Source: Streptomyces inusitatus
GTDB taxonomy: Bacteria; Actinomycetota; Actinomycetes; Streptomycetales; Streptomycetaceae
Assembly (NCBI RefSeq): GCF_014651115.1
Contig: NZ_BMWG01000004.1
Span: 124,001-188,000, forward strand
Length of the DNA stretch: 64,000 bases
Direction: 5' to 3'
The notes below the pieces were generated by a model. It did no database searches, was not told the origin of the DNA, and saw nothing but the letters and a program-made list of their open reading frames with translations. Position numbers and translations under genes: made by a program. Shown piece by piece: positions 33,174 to 43,422 of the stretch. Each line of letters starts with the position of its first letter. The stretch's first letter is position 1.

Positions 33174-34460
33174 GTGGCACGCATCGGTGATGGCGGCGAC
33201 CTGCTCAAGTGCTCGTTCTGCGGAAAGAGCCAGAAGCAGGTGAAGAAGCTCATCGCAGGCCCCGGTGTGTACATCTGCGACGAGTGTATTGATCTCTGCA
33301 ACGAGATCATCGAAGAGGAGCTCGCCGAGACGTCCGAGGTGCGCTGGGAGGAACTGCCCAAGCCGCGCGAGATCTACGAGTTCCTCGAAGGCTATGTCGT
33401 CGGCCAGGAGCCCGCGAAGAAGGCCCTCTCCGTGGCGGTGTACAACCACTACAAGCGGGTCCAGGCCGGTGAGACCGGCGGTGCGCAGGGCCGTGACGAC
33501 GGCATCGAGCTGTCGAAGTCCAACATCCTGCTGCTGGGCCCCACCGGCTCCGGCAAGACCCTGCTGGCGCAGACCCTCGCCCGGATGCTCAACGTCCCCT
33601 TCGCCATCGCCGACGCCACGGCGCTCACGGAGGCGGGCTATGTCGGCGAGGACGTCGAGAACATCCTGCTGAAGCTCATTCAGGCGGCCGACTATGACGT
33701 CAAGAAGGCCGAGACCGGGATCATCTACATCGATGAGATCGACAAGGTCGCCCGGAAGAGCGAGAACCCCTCGATCACCCGTGATGTGTCGGGCGAGGGC
33801 GTCCAGCAGGCGCTGCTGAAGATCCTGGAGGGCACCACCGCCTCCGTGCCGCCGCAGGGCGGACGGAAGCACCCGCACCAGGAGTTCATCCAGATCGACA
33901 CGACGAATGTGCTCTTCATCGTGGGCGGCGCGTTCGCCGGCCTGGAGAAGATCATCGAGTCGCGGGCGGGCGCCAAGGGCATCGGCTTCGGCGCGACGAT
34001 CCGCTCCAAGCGGGAGATCGAGGCGAGCGACCAGTTCCAGGAGGTCATGCCGGAGGACCTGGTGAAGTTCGGGATGATCCCCGAGTTCATCGGCCGGCTC
34101 CCCGTCATCACCTCCGTGCACAACCTCGACCGCGAAGCGCTGCTGAAGATCCTGGTCGAGCCGCGCAACGCGCTGGTGAAGCAGTATCAGCGGCTCTTCG
34201 AACTCGACGGTGTGGAGCTGGACTTCGACCGCCCGGCCCTGGAGGCCATCGCCGACCAGGCCATCCTGCGCGGCACCGGAGCCCGTGGGCTCCGCGCCAT
34301 CATGGAGGAGGTCCTCCAGTCGGTGATGTACGAGGTGCCCTCCCGCAAGGACGTCGCCCGCGTCGTCATCACGGCCGATGTGGTCCGCAACAACGTCAAC
34401 CCGACGCTGGTGCCCCGTATCGTGCCCAAGAGCGACGGCCGGCACGAGAAGTCCGCGTAG
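33174..34460 (+). CDS. clpX: ATP-dependent Clp protease ATPase subunit ClpX
   Basis: A 428-residue AAA+ unfoldase, the usual Streptomyces length. The N-terminal zinc-binding domain has CSFCGK and CDECIDLC. Walker A is GPTGSGKT (residues 122-129), and Walker B is [10 protein letters not shown] pore-loop/sensor region and the IGF-type ClpP-binding loop (KGIGFGATI) are present. It selects substrates for ClpP1P2. The GTG at 33174 is fixed by the family N-terminus [12 protein letters not shown] and a GAAGGGGAAG ribosome site; the frame is open 111 bp further upstream without need. A hairpin terminator at 34479-34505 follows. Confidence 0.97.
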   Translation: MARIGDGGDLLKCSFCGKSQKQVKKLIAGPGVYICDECIDLCNEIIEEELAETSEVRWEELPKPREIYEFLEGYVVGQEPAKKALSVAVYNHYKRVQAGETGGAQGRDDGIELSKSNILLLGPTGSGKTLLAQTLARMLNVPFAIADATALTEAGYVGEDVENILLKLIQAADYDVKKAETGIIYIDEIDKVARKSENPSITRDVSGEGVQQALLKILEGTTASVPPQGGRKHPHQEFIQIDTTNVLFIVGGAFAGLEKIIESRAGAKGIGFGATIRSKREIEASDQFQEVMPEDLVKFGMIPEFIGRLPVITSVHNLDREALLKILVEPRNALVKQYQRLFELDGVELDFDRPALEAIADQAILRGTGARGLRAIMEEVLQSVMYEVPSRKDVARVVITADVVRNNVNPTLVPRIVPKSDGRHEKSA

Positions 34461-34478
34461 CCGTCCGGCACATGACGA

Positions 34479-34505
34479 AAGGGGCGCCCCGGTGGGGCGC
34501 CCCTT
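34479..34505. terminator. Terminator between clpX and the convergent membrane-protein gene
   Basis: AAGGGGCGCCCC at 34479-34490 and its complement at 34494-34505 form a 12-bp stem with a 3-nt loop. The two genes converge here, so the hairpin may serve both. Confidence 0.8.
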
Positions 34506-34538
34506 CGCGCTGTCGCGGCCGGCTCCGCCGGGGTCTGT

Positions 34539-35588
34539 TCAGATCTTGGCGCGCGAGGTGTTGTACGCCTTCGCGGTGAGTTCGGCGACCTTGTCCAGCG
34601 GGGTGGCCTTGCCGGTGCCCATCACATTGGCCATCTCCACGGACATGACGACGGCGACCGTGCTGTAGTCGGCCCAGACGCAGATCGGCATCTCCATCGC
34701 CTTCTGCGCGGCGCCCGCCCCCTTCAGCTTCGCGCTCTGGCACTTCATCAGCGCGCCCTCGAAGCCCGCCGGCTTGAAGGCCTTGGGTGTGCCGACCAGC
34801 TCCAGCTTCTGGGCCTTGTCCTCCAGGGAGCCCTTCTCGGCGGTCAGGAACATGCCGTCGATCGACTTCTCGGGATCGGCGATCTCCCCCCAGAGGCCGC
34901 TGACCGTCAGCATCTTCTGGGACATCGGGTCCTGCTTGGACCCCGCCTCGTACTGGGCCGCCGTCTCGTTGGGGTTCTGCACCCCGATCTTCTCGGCCAT
35001 GGCCTTGCTGTCCTTCGCGGTGACCGGCTTGGAGTCCTCGGACTCGGTCTGCCGGTAATCGCCGACCGTGCCGGGCAGCTCCAGCTTGTGCCCCTTGGTG
35101 GCGGCGGAGACGGCGCCGCCACCGCCGCTCCCGCCCTCATCGCCCAGCAGGAAGTACGCGCCGCCGGCGATCACGGCCAGGGCCACGGCACAGGCCCCGA
35201 CGATCAGGCCGGTCTTCTTCTTCGGCGCGGGCGGCGGGGGCGGCACCTGCCCCGGGAAGGGCTGCTGCCCGTACCCCCCGGGCTGCTGGGGGAACCCCTG
35301 CTGCTGCGGATAGCCGTACCCCGGCCCGCCCGGCCCGCCCGGCTGCTGCGGCGGATACCCGTAGCCGGGCTCCCCGCCCTGCGGCGGCTGCCCGTAGGGA
35401 CCCGGCTGCGCATAAGGACCCGGCTGCCCGTAGGGACCGGGCTGCCCCTGAGCGCCGGGCTGCCCCTGGGGCTCGGCGGGCTGTCCATAGGGACCAGGCT
35501 GCCCATAGGGACCCGGCTGGCCGTACGGACCCGGCTGCGGGGGCTGCTGGGGCTGCTGCCCGTACGGGCCCGGCTGGTTGTGGCTCAT
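34539..35588 (-). CDS. Membrane-anchored protein with N-terminal PGPYGQ repeats
   Basis: A 349-residue protein between clpX and valS. Residues 1-120 are cytoplasmic low complexity with repeated PGPYGQ units and Pro/Gln/Gly. A Lys-rich stop (APKKKTG) and one transmembrane helix (LIVGACAVALAVIAGGAYFLL) follow. A Gly/Ser linker leads to an extracytoplasmic domain of about 190 residues (from GHKLELPGTVGDYRQ), with ICVWADYSTVAVVMS near the end. No enzyme motif is seen. The same architecture (proline-rich tail, one TM, exported domain) occurs in many actinobacterial hypothetical proteins. The ATG at 35588 has GAGGGG upstream. It is divergent from valS. Confidence 0.8.
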   Translation of the reverse strand: MSHNQPGPYGQQPQQPPQPGPYGQPGPYGQPGPYGQPAEPQGQPGAQGQPGPYGQPGPYAQPGPYGQPPQGGEPGYGYPPQQPGGPGGPGYGYPQQQGFPQQPGGYGQQPFPGQVPPPPPAPKKKTGLIVGACAVALAVIAGGAYFLLGDEGGSGGGGAVSAATKGHKLELPGTVGDYRQTESEDSKPVTAKDSKAMAEKIGVQNPNETAAQYEAGSKQDPMSQKMLTVSGLWGEIADPEKSIDGMFLTAEKGSLEDKAQKLELVGTPKAFKPAGFEGALMKCQSAKLKGAGAAQKAMEMPICVWADYSTVAVVMSVEMANVMGTGKATPLDKVAELTAKAYNTSRAKI

Positions 35589-35714
35589 TCCTGGGTTCCC
35601 CTCAAGACGCTCATGCGGTTCGGCGACATCCTCACTCAGCTCCGGGGCGGGAGGAGCGGCAGGGGTCACACCGTTACGGAACTCTCCCGTTTCAGTACGG
35701 CACCGTGACACCCC

Positions 35715-35720
35715 TAAACT
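35715..35720 (+). promoter_or_regulatory. Candidate -10 box for a leaderless valS transcript
   Basis: TAAACT is followed by six bases and then the valS GTG at 35727, so transcription should start at the GTG. No ribosome site or T-box fold is seen in the 138-bp divergent region. Confidence 0.5.
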
Positions 35721-35726
35721 GGGCCC

Positions 35727-38348
35727 GTGACCGAGAACACTCAGCAGACGCCAGCCAGCAACCCCGAACTGCCGACCCAGTACGCACCGGCCGAGGTAGA
35801 GGGGAAGCTGTACGAGCGCTGGGTAGAGCGGGGTTACTTCACGGCGGACGCCAAGAGTGAGAAGCCGCCGTACACCATCGTCATCCCGCCGCCGAACGTC
35901 ACCGGGGCCCTCCACCTGGGCCACGCCTTCCAGGTCACCCTGATGGACGCGCTGACCCGCCGTAAGCGCATGCAGGGGTACGAGGCCCTCTGGCTGCCCG
36001 GCATGGACCACGCGGGCATCGCCACCCAGAACAAGGTGGAGCAGCAGCTCGCCGAGGAGGGCAAGTCCCGCCACGACCTCGGCCGCGAGCAGTTCACCGA
36101 GCGGGTGTGGCAGTGGAAGGAGGAGTACGGGGGCCGGATCCTCGGCCAGCTCCGCCGCCTCGGCGCCGGTCTCGACTGGAGCCGCGAGCGCTTCACCATG
36201 GACGAGGGCCTCTCCCGCGCCGTCCAGACGATCTTCAAGAACCTCTACGACGACGAGCTGATCTACCGCGCCGAGCGCATCATCAACTGGTGCCCGCGCT
36301 GTCTCACCGCGATCTCCGACATCGAGGTCGACTACCAGGACGACAACGGCGAGCTGGTCTCGCTGAAGTACGGCGAGGGCGAGGACACCCTCGTCGTGGC
36401 GACCACCCGTGTCGAGACGATGCTCGGCGACACCGCCGTCGCCGTCCACCCCGACGACGAGCGGTACGCCCATCTCATCGGCAAGCGGATCAAGCTGCCG
36501 CTGACCGACCGCACCATCCCGGTCGTCGCCGACACCCATGTCGACCCCGAGTTCGGCACCGGCGCGGTCAAGGTGACCCCCGCCCACGACCCGAACGACT
36601 TCGCCATCGGCCAGCGCCACGGCCTGGAGTCCCTCACCGTGATGGACGAGCGGGCCGTCATCACCGTCCCCGGCCCCTTCGAGGGCCTGGACCGCTTCGA
36701 GGCGCGCTCCGCGATCGTCGCCGCCCTGCGCGAGCAGGGCCGGGTCGTCGCCGAGAAGCGGCCGTACGTCCACTCCGTCGGCCACTGCTCCCGCTGCAAG
36801 ACCACCATCGAGCCGAGGCTCTCGCTCCAGTGGTGGGTCAAGGTCGGCCCGCTGGCCCAGGCCGCGGGCGACGCCGTCCGCGACGGACAGGTGAAGATCC
36901 ACCCGGCCGAGCTGTCGAAGCGCTACTTCGACTGGGTCGACAACATGCACGACTGGTGCATCTCGCGCCAGCTCTGGTGGGGCCACCGCATCCCCGTCTG
37001 GTACGGCCCGAACGGCGAGACCGTCTGCGTCGGCCCCGACGAGCAGCCGCCGAGCGGCGAGGGCTGGACCCAGGACGAGGACGTCCTCGACACCTGGTTC
37101 TCCTCCGGCCTGTGGCCCTTCTCCACCCTCGGCTGGCCGGAGCAGACCCCGGACCTGGAGAAGTTCTACGCCACCGACGTCCTGGTCACCGGCCACGACA
37201 TCATCTTCTTCTGGGTCGCCCGGATGATGATGTTCGGTCTGTACGCGATGGACGGCGAGGCCCCCTTCCACACCGTCGCCCTCACCGGCCTCGTCCGCGA
37301 CGAGACCGGCAAGAAGATGTCGAAGTCCAACCCGAACTCGGTGGACCCGCTGGACTGGATGGACGCGTACGGCTCCGACGCCGTCCGCTTCACCCTCGCC
37401 AACGGCGCCAACCCGGGCGCGGACGTCCCGATCGGCGAGGACTGGGTCAAGGCCTCCCGCAACTTCGCCAACAAGATCTGGAACGCCACCCGCTTCGCGC
37501 TGATGAACGGCGCGACCGTGGAGGGCGAGCTGCCGCCCGCCTCGGAGATGTCGGCCGCCGACCGCTGGATCCTCTCGCGACTGAACAAGGTCGTGGCCGA
37601 GGTCGACGCCCACTACGACGACTACCAGTTCGCCAAGCTGGCCGACGCCCTCTACCACTTCGCGTGGGACGAGGTCTTCGACTGGTACGTCGAGCTGTCC
37701 AAGACGACGTACTTCGCCGGCGGCGAGCAGGCGAAGGTCTCCGCCCGCGTCCTGGGCGAGGTCCTCGACGTCACGCTCCGGCTGCTCCACCCGATCACCC
37801 CCTTCGTCACCGAGACGCTGTGGACCACGCTCACCGGCAAGGAGTCGCTGGTCGTCGCCGACTGGCCGGCCGACAGCGGATTCCGCGACGAGGCCGCCGA
37901 GCGTGAGATCGAGCTGGTCCAGCGGGTCGTCACCGAGGTCCGCAGGTTCCGCTCCGACCAGGGCCTCCAGCCCGGCCAGAAGGTCCCCGCCCGCCTCGGC
38001 CTCGACGGCACGGCGCTCGCCCCGCACGAGGCCGCCATCCGCCAGCTGCTGCGCCTCCAGCCGGAGGGCGAGGACTTCAGCGCGACGGCGACCCTGCCGG
38101 TGGCGGGGGCGACGGTGGCGCTCGACCTCTCGGGCACCATCGACGTCGCGGCCGAGCGCAAGCGCCTCGCCAAGGACCTGGCCGCCGCCCAGAAGGAGAA
38201 GGCCCAGGCCGAGGGGAAGCTCGGCAACGAGGCATTCCTCGCCAAGGCCCCGGACAACGTGGTCGAGAAGATCCGGGGCCGGCTCGCCGCCGCCGAGGAG
38301 GACATCGCCCGGATCACCGCCCAGCTGGAGAGCCTCCCGCAGGCGTGA
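35727..38348 (+). CDS. valS: Valyl-tRNA synthetase
   Basis: A class I synthetase of 873 residues that charges tRNA-Val. The HIGH motif is HLGH (63-66), the KMSKS motif lies at 530-534. A CP1 editing domain ([11 protein letters not shown], then the catalytic-Asp block [12 protein letters not shown]) lies between them. A C-terminal coiled coil ([21 protein letters not shown]) binds the tRNA. The GTG start is directly preceded by a -10 box, so translation is probably leaderless. The gene is followed by a terminator at 38370-38402 and folC. Confidence 0.97.
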   Translation: MTENTQQTPASNPELPTQYAPAEVEGKLYERWVERGYFTADAKSEKPPYTIVIPPPNVTGALHLGHAFQVTLMDALTRRKRMQGYEALWLPGMDHAGIATQNKVEQQLAEEGKSRHDLGREQFTERVWQWKEEYGGRILGQLRRLGAGLDWSRERFTMDEGLSRAVQTIFKNLYDDELIYRAERIINWCPRCLTAISDIEVDYQDDNGELVSLKYGEGEDTLVVATTRVETMLGDTAVAVHPDDERYAHLIGKRIKLPLTDRTIPVVADTHVDPEFGTGAVKVTPAHDPNDFAIGQRHGLESLTVMDERAVITVPGPFEGLDRFEARSAIVAALREQGRVVAEKRPYVHSVGHCSRCKTTIEPRLSLQWWVKVGPLAQAAGDAVRDGQVKIHPAELSKRYFDWVDNMHDWCISRQLWWGHRIPVWYGPNGETVCVGPDEQPPSGEGWTQDEDVLDTWFSSGLWPFSTLGWPEQTPDLEKFYATDVLVTGHDIIFFWVARMMMFGLYAMDGEAPFHTVALTGLVRDETGKKMSKSNPNSVDPLDWMDAYGSDAVRFTLANGANPGADVPIGEDWVKASRNFANKIWNATRFALMNGATVEGELPPASEMSAADRWILSRLNKVVAEVDAHYDDYQFAKLADALYHFAWDEVFDWYVELSKTTYFAGGEQAKVSARVLGEVLDVTLRLLHPITPFVTETLWTTLTGKESLVVADWPADSGFRDEAAEREIELVQRVVTEVRRFRSDQGLQPGQKVPARLGLDGTALAPHEAAIRQLLRLQPEGEDFSATATLPVAGATVALDLSGTIDVAAERKRLAKDLAAAQKEKAQAEGKLGNEAFLAKAPDNVVEKIRGRLAAAEEDIARITAQLESLPQA

Positions 38349-38369
38349 CCCGCCTGCGGTGAGATGACT

Positions 38370-38402
38370 GGAGGCCCCGGGCAGTCTTCCCCCGGGGCCT
38401 CC
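38370..38402 (+). terminator. Intrinsic terminator between valS and folC
   Basis: GGAGGCCCCGGG (38370-38381) and its complement (38391-38402), 9-nt loop. Confidence 0.8.
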
Positions 38403-38474
38403 TTCCGTCCGCCCGGCGGGCGGCCCCGGACGCCGGTGCGGTGAGCCCGGGGATGTGGGCGGGCCCCCGGACCA

Positions 38475-38480
38475 TAGACT
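38475..38480 (+). promoter_or_regulatory. Candidate -10 box for a leaderless folC transcript
   Basis: TAGACT followed by GGACCC and the folC GTG. The layout is nearly identical to that of valS (TAAACT, GGGCCC, GTG). Confidence 0.5.
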
Positions 38481-38486
38481 GGACCC

Positions 38487-39998
38487 GTGAGTGAGCATCC
38501 GGCCGACCGTCCCGCAGAGCCCGACCCCTTTGACGAGATCGTCGACGCAGAGACCGACCGTGACCCCGACCTGGCGGTGATCGAGGCCGGCAGCCGCACC
38601 CTGCGCGCCCAGTCCGGTGCCCCGTCGCACGACGCCGTCCCCGCCCGGCCCGCCGACCCCGAGCTCGACCGCGCCCTGCGCGCCGTCGAGACCGAGCTGG
38701 CCGGCCGCTGGGGCGAGACCAAGCTCGAACCCTCGGTGACCAGGATCGCCGCGCTGATGGACGTCCTCGGCGAGCCCCAGCGCGCCTACCCCTCCATCCA
38801 CATCACCGGCACCAACGGCAAGACCTCCACGGCCCGCATGATCGAGGCCCTGCTCTCCGCCTTCGAGCTGCGCACCGGCCGCTACACCTCCCCGCACGTC
38901 CAGTCGATCACCGAGCGGATCAGCCTCGACGGCGCGCCGGTCGACCCCGAGCGCTTCATCTCCACCTACGAGGACGTCAAGCCGTACGTCGAGATGGTCG
39001 ACGCCGCGCAGGAGTACCGGCTCTCCTTCTTCGAGGTGCTCACCGGCATGGCGTACGCGGCCTTCGCGGACGCCCCGGTGGACGTCGCCGTGGTCGAGGT
39101 CGGCATGGGCGGCGCGTGGGACGCCACCAATGTGATCGACGGATCCGTCGCCGTGATCACCCCGATCGCCCTGGACCACACCGACCGTCTCGGCTCCACC
39201 ACCGGTGAGATCGCCGCGGAGAAGGCCGGTGTCATCAAGCAGGACGCGACGGTGATCCTGGCCCAGCAGCCGGTGGACGCGGCGCAGGTGATCCTGAAGA
39301 AGGCCGTCGAGGTCGACGCCACCGTCGCCCGCGAGGGCATGGAGTTCGGCGTGGTCTCCCGCGAGATCGCCGTCGGCGGCCAGCTTCTGACCCTGCGCGG
39401 TCTCGGCGGCGAGTACGGCGAGATCTTCCTCCCGCTGTACGGAGCCCACCAGGCGCACAACGCGGCGGTGGCGCTCGCGGCGGTCGAGGCGTTCTTCGGC
39501 ATCGGCGCGGACCACGCGCGCACGCTGGACGCGGACACCGTCCGCAAGGCGTTCGCCGCGGTCTCCTCGCCTGGCCGGCTCGAAGTCGTCCGGCGCAGCC
39601 CCACAGTGGTCCTGGACGCGGCGCACAATCCGGCGGGCGCGCTCGCCGCCGCCGAGGCCGTGACCGAGTCCTTCGGGTTCTCCCGGCTGATCGGTGTGGT
39701 CGGCGCGAGCGGCGACAAGGACGTCCGGGGGCTGCTGGAAGCCTTCGAGCCGGTCTTCGCCGAGATCGTCGTCACCCAGAACTCCACCCCCCGCGCGATG
39801 GACGCGGACGCGCTCGCGGCGGTCGCGGTGGAGGTCTTCGGCGACGATCGGGTGGTGGTCGAGCCCCGGCTCGACGAGGCCATCGAGGCGGCGATCACGC
39901 TGGCCGAGGAGGAGGCCGAGTACGCGGGCGCGGGCGTCCTGGTGACCGGTTCCGTGATCACGGTCGGCGAGGCCCGGCTGCTGCTGGGGAGGGGCTGA
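38487..39998 (+). CDS. folC: Folylpolyglutamate / dihydrofolate synthase
   Basis: A 503-residue Mur-ligase-fold enzyme that adds glutamate to dihydropteroate and folates. The P loop is HITGTNGKTSTARMIEALL. The omega-loop and substrate region is GRYTSPHVQSITERI, the carbamylated-Lys/metal region is near VVEVGMGGAWDATN, and the C-terminal domain starts around PGRLEVVRRSPTVVLDAAHNP. The first about 55 residues form an acidic disordered extension, common in actinobacteria. The GTG at 38487 coincides with the expected transcript start. The stop is 1 bp before the next gene, so folC and the DUF4233-like gene are one operon. Confidence 0.95.
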   Translation: MSEHPADRPAEPDPFDEIVDAETDRDPDLAVIEAGSRTLRAQSGAPSHDAVPARPADPELDRALRAVETELAGRWGETKLEPSVTRIAALMDVLGEPQRAYPSIHITGTNGKTSTARMIEALLSAFELRTGRYTSPHVQSITERISLDGAPVDPERFISTYEDVKPYVEMVDAAQEYRLSFFEVLTGMAYAAFADAPVDVAVVEVGMGGAWDATNVIDGSVAVITPIALDHTDRLGSTTGEIAAEKAGVIKQDATVILAQQPVDAAQVILKKAVEVDATVAREGMEFGVVSREIAVGGQLLTLRGLGGEYGEIFLPLYGAHQAHNAAVALAAVEAFFGIGADHARTLDADTVRKAFAAVSSPGRLEVVRRSPTVVLDAAHNPAGALAAAEAVTESFGFSRLIGVVGASGDKDVRGLLEAFEPVFAEIVVTQNSTPRAMDADALAAVAVEVFGDDRVVVEPRLDEAIEAAITLAEEEAEYAGAGVLVTGSVITVGEARLLLGRG

Positions 39999-39999
39999 C

Positions 40000-40350
40000 A
40001 TGCGTACGCTCTGCGCGTCCACGCTGATCGGCGAGTTCTTCGTCATCGGGTTCGCCGGACTGGTCGCCATGAAGGACCCGGAGCTGTCCATGGGGCTGGT
40101 GTGGACGGTCTGTGCCGTCGGCATGGTGCTCTCGGTGCTGCTCTGCGGGATGCTCTCCCGCCCCTTCGGGGTGCAGCTCGGCTGGGCGCTCCAGATCGGT
40201 CTGGTCCTCAGCGGTCTGGTGGTCCCGATGATGTTCCCGCTGGGCCTGTGCTTCGCCGGACTGTGGTGGGCCTCCGTCCACTACGGCCGCAAGATCGACG
40301 AGACCAAGGCGCGCTGGGCGGCGCAGGCCGAGGCCGGGCCCCAGGCCTGA
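40000..40350 (+). CDS. DUF4233-type small membrane protein
   Basis: A 116-residue protein with three to four transmembrane segments (LIGEFFVIGFAGLVAM, then WTVCAVGMVLSVLLCGML, and a last pair ending FAGLWWASVHYG) and a polar tail. Its place directly after folC and before ndk is conserved in actinobacteria, as is its size. No function is known. Translation is coupled to folC (the ATG begins 2 bp after the TGA). Confidence 0.85.
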   Translation: MRTLCASTLIGEFFVIGFAGLVAMKDPELSMGLVWTVCAVGMVLSVLLCGMLSRPFGVQLGWALQIGLVLSGLVVPMMFPLGLCFAGLWWASVHYGRKIDETKARWAAQAEAGPQA

Positions 40351-40455
40351 GCCCGGGGCCCGGTTCGGCCGGTCTCAGGTCCGGGTGCGGGTGCCGCGGA
40401 GGCCCCCTGTAGCCTCGGCTCACCGCACACGTATGCCTGCAAGGAGCCCCGCACC

Positions 40456-40869
40456 ATGACTCAGCGCACCCTCGTCCTCCTCAAGCCCGACGCGGTCCGG
40501 CGCAAGCTGGTCGGCGAGATCCTCGGCCGGATCGAGGCCAAGGCCGGCTGGACCATCAGCGCTCTGGAACTGCGCACCCTGGACCAGGAGACCCTGGAGC
40601 AGCACTACGGCGAGCACAAGGGCAAGCCGTTCTACGAGCCCCTGGTCGCGTTCATGGCCTCCGGTCCGGTCGTCGCGCTCGTCGTGGACGGCGAGCGGGT
40701 CATCGAGGGCGTTCGGCAGCTCGCCGGCCCCACCGACCCCATCGCCGCCCAGCCCGGCTCGATCCGCGGCGATTTCGGCACCATCGTCCGTGAGAACCTC
40801 ATCCACGCCTCAGACTCGGAAGAGTCCGCCATTCGGGAACTGAAGATTTTCTTTCCGGGACTTTCCTGA
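40456..40869 (+). CDS. ndk: Nucleoside diphosphate kinase
   Basis: A 137-residue enzyme that transfers phosphate between nucleoside tri- and diphosphates. The N-terminal TLVLLKPDAVRR and the phospho-histidine in NLIHASDS are intact. The length is typical. The ATG at 40456 follows AAGGAGCCCCGCACC. A perfect 11-bp terminator at 40902-40927 closes the transcript before mreB. Confidence 0.97.
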   Translation: MTQRTLVLLKPDAVRRKLVGEILGRIEAKAGWTISALELRTLDQETLEQHYGEHKGKPFYEPLVAFMASGPVVALVVDGERVIEGVRQLAGPTDPIAAQPGSIRGDFGTIVRENLIHASDSEESAIRELKIFFPGLS

Positions 40870-40901
40870 CCCCACATCAGCCATACAGCGCTCATGACCT
40901 G

Positions 40902-40927
40902 GGGCGACCGAAGGAATTCGGTCGCCC
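40902..40927 (+). terminator. Intrinsic terminator after ndk
   Basis: GGGCGACCGAA (40902-40912), GGAA loop and exact complement (40917-40927). Confidence 0.88.
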
Positions 40928-41107
40928 TTCGGCATATGCGAACGCAATGCGGGAACGGATCGCCGCGACACTTCGTCACCTAAAGAGAGGCGTACCACCG
41001 CGCCGTCTCCGTGCGGGCGGCATTACGATGTAGCCCTCACGCCACAGCACCCAACCTGCCGTCCTGAAAAGCTGTCAGCTCGATTCGGGAAGGCCAGACG
41101 CATCCTC

Positions 41108-42139
41108 ATGGGGAACAACATGTCGTTCATCGGCCGTGACATGGCTGTCGACCTCGGGACCGCCAACACGCTGGTGTACGTCAGGGGCCGGGGGATCGTT
41201 CTCAACGAGCCGTCCGTCGTCGCCATCAACACCAACACGGGCGGCATTCTCGCGGTCGGCTCCGAGGCGAAGAAGATGATCGGACGGACGCCGGGCAACA
41301 TCGTGGCCGTCCGGCCGCTGAAGGACGGCGTCATCGCCGACTTCGAGATCACCGAGCGGATGCTCCGCTACTTCATTCTCAAGATCCACAAGCGCCGTTA
41401 TCTCGCCCGCCCGCGGGTCGTCGTCTGTGTGCCCTCCGGCATCACGGGAGTCGAGCGCCGCGCGGTCATCGAGGCGTCGACGCAGGCGGGCGCGCGCCAG
41501 GTGCACATCATCGAGGAGCCCATGGCCGCCGCCATCGGCTCCGGACTCCCGGTCCATGAGGCCACCGGCAATATGGTGGTGGACATCGGCGGCGGAACCA
41601 CCGAAGTCGCCGTCATCTCCCTCGGCGGAATCGTCACGGCCCAGTCCATCAGGGTCGCGGGCGACGAACTGGACAACGCGATCATTCAGCACATCAAGAA
41701 GGAGTACTCACTCCTTCTCGGTGAGCGGACCGCCGAACAGATCAAGATCACTATTGGCTCCGCATACGACATGGGCCAGGACGAGCACACCGAGATCCGC
41801 GGCCGTGACCTCGTCTCCGGTCTGCCGAAGACCGTCGTCATCTCGGCCGCCGAAGTCCGCAAGGCGATCGAGGAGCCGGTCAACTCGATCGTCGACGCGG
41901 TCAAGACCACCCTCGACAAGTGCCCGCCCGAGCTGTCGGGCGATGTGATGGACCGGGGCATCGTCCTCACCGGCGGCGGCGCGCTGCTGCGCGGTCTCGA
42001 CGAGCGGCTCCGCGTCGAGACCGGCATGCCCATCCACATCGCGGAGAACCCGCTGGACTCGGTCGCGCTCGGCTCCGGCAAGTGCGTGGAGGAGTTCGAG
42101 GCGCTCCAGCAGGTGCTGGACGCCCAGCCGCGCCGATAG
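41108..42139 (+). CDS. mreB: Rod-shape-determining actin homologue MreB
   Basis: A 343-residue bacterial actin. Phosphate-1 is [15 protein letters not shown], phosphate-2 is [20 protein letters not shown], and the adenosine loop is [17 protein letters not shown]. In Streptomyces MreB acts mainly in spore-wall synthesis rather than vegetative elongation. ATG 41108 gives [15 protein letters not shown] 41120 is a near alternative. It is the first gene of the mreBCD-pbp2-rodA cluster and is separated from mreC by 166 bp, so an internal promoter is possible. The 5' region of 180 bp after the ndk terminator carries its own promoters. Confidence 0.97.
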   Translation: MGNNMSFIGRDMAVDLGTANTLVYVRGRGIVLNEPSVVAINTNTGGILAVGSEAKKMIGRTPGNIVAVRPLKDGVIADFEITERMLRYFILKIHKRRYLARPRVVVCVPSGITGVERRAVIEASTQAGARQVHIIEEPMAAAIGSGLPVHEATGNMVVDIGGGTTEVAVISLGGIVTAQSIRVAGDELDNAIIQHIKKEYSLLLGERTAEQIKITIGSAYDMGQDEHTEIRGRDLVSGLPKTVVISAAEVRKAIEEPVNSIVDAVKTTLDKCPPELSGDVMDRGIVLTGGGALLRGLDERLRVETGMPIHIAENPLDSVALGSGKCVEEFEALQQVLDAQPRR

Positions 42140-42305
42140 CCCAGGCCCACGGCGGACGCCGCCGGTTACACGTGCCGCCGGCGCACTGGCCCCCGGATCC
42201 CGAGAGGGGCCCGGGGGTCCCCGATACGGGGGCCTGCCAACCCGTACGGCAGATCGTTGATATACAGACATCTCCATTCCTACGAGGAAGGCACGGCCGC
42301 CGCAC

Positions 42306-43409
42306 GTGAGGGACACACGAGAGAGCCGGCTGCTCCTGGTGCTGCTGATCGCCATCGCGTTCGCTTTGATCACGGTGGACATCCGGGGCGGCGAGGACTC
42401 ACCGATCGACGGCGCCCGGCAGGCCGCCGCCACGGTCTTCGGGCCGGTGGAGAACGGCGTCGCCTCCGCGGTCGACCCGGTCGGCAACGCGATCGGAGCC
42501 GTCCGCGACTCCGGCGAGCGCCACGACCGCATCAGCGTGCTGGAGCGGGAGAACGCCCAACTCAAGGCCAGACTGGGCAGCGACGACCGCAACCGCAGCC
42601 GCGCGCGCGAGCTGGACCGGATGCTGCGCACGGCCGGGGCCGGACAGTACGGCATCAAGGGCGCGGAGGTCATCGCCATAGGAGCGGCCCAGGGCTTCTC
42701 CTGGACGGTCACCATCGACATCGGCTCCCTCGACGGCATCCGCCGCGACATGACCGTGCTCAACGGCGACGGGCTCGTCGGCCGGGTCACCACCGTCGGC
42801 CCGCACACCGCGACCGTCCTGCTCGCCAATGACCCCGGCTTCACCGTCGGCACCCGGATGGAGAGGACCGACGAGCTGGGCTTCGCCACCGGCCAGGGCG
42901 ACCGCCCGCTCTCCGTGCAGCTGCTGAACGGAAAGCACAAGGTCAAGAAGGGCGACCGGCTGGTCACCTTCGGCTCCCGGGCCGACAAGCCCTTCGTGCC
43001 CGGCGTCCCCATCGGCCAGGTGGTCCGCGTGGACCCCGCCGGCGGCGATCTGACCCGGACCGTCCATGTCGAGCCCTACGTCGGCTTCAGCAAGCTCGAC
43101 ATCGTCGGCGTGGTCGTCCAGGCCCCCCGTACCGACCCCCGGGACACCGTGCTGCCCGCCAAGCCCGCGGGGCCCAGGCCCACCCCGACCGTCACCGTGA
43201 CGGTCACCCCCAGCGCTCCCGGCACCGGCGGCGAACTGCCCCAGGGCGGTGCCGCCGAACGGGCGCCCGGCGATGCCCTGGCCCCCGCGACCACCCCGTC
43301 CCCCGGCGCGAGCCGGGCCCCCGCCGCCACCGGGTCCCCGGACGGCGGAGCGCCCCAGGGCGACCCCGACCCCGACCCGGCCGGCGGCCGGGACGACGAG
43401 CAGCAGTAG
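42306..43409 (+). CDS. mreC: Rod-shape-determining protein MreC
   Basis: A 367-residue bitopic protein that links MreB filaments to wall synthases. The N-terminal helix LLLVLLIAIAFALITVD is followed by a coiled coil (HDRISVLERENAQLKARL) and the periplasmic-type beta domain (GFSWTVTIDIGSLDGIRRDM to FVPGVPIGQVVRVD). The final about 85 residues are a Pro/Ala/Thr-rich tail not needed for the fold. GTG 42306 is used; GAGGAAGG lies a little far (about 15 nt) upstream. Followed by mreD 13 bp later. Confidence 0.95.
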   Translation: MRDTRESRLLLVLLIAIAFALITVDIRGGEDSPIDGARQAAATVFGPVENGVASAVDPVGNAIGAVRDSGERHDRISVLERENAQLKARLGSDDRNRSRARELDRMLRTAGAGQYGIKGAEVIAIGAAQGFSWTVTIDIGSLDGIRRDMTVLNGDGLVGRVTTVGPHTATVLLANDPGFTVGTRMERTDELGFATGQGDRPLSVQLLNGKHKVKKGDRLVTFGSRADKPFVPGVPIGQVVRVDPAGGDLTRTVHVEPYVGFSKLDIVGVVVQAPRTDPRDTVLPAKPAGPRPTPTVTVTVTPSAPGTGGELPQGGAAERAPGDALAPATTPSPGASRAPAATGSPDGGAPQGDPDPDPAGGRDDEQQ

Positions 43410-43422
43410 GAGCTGATCCGTC

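Noticed and set aside
35589..35726. T-box riboswitch upstream of valS
   Set aside because: The region is only 138 bp, no T-box sequence is seen, and the -10 box sits directly before the start codon, leaving no leader.
34539..40124. A 1861-codon open frame on the minus strand across valS and folC
   Set aside because: It is in frame with the real gene at 34539-35588 but above 35588 it is the antisense of valS and folC. Long stop-free antisense frames are normal at this GC content.
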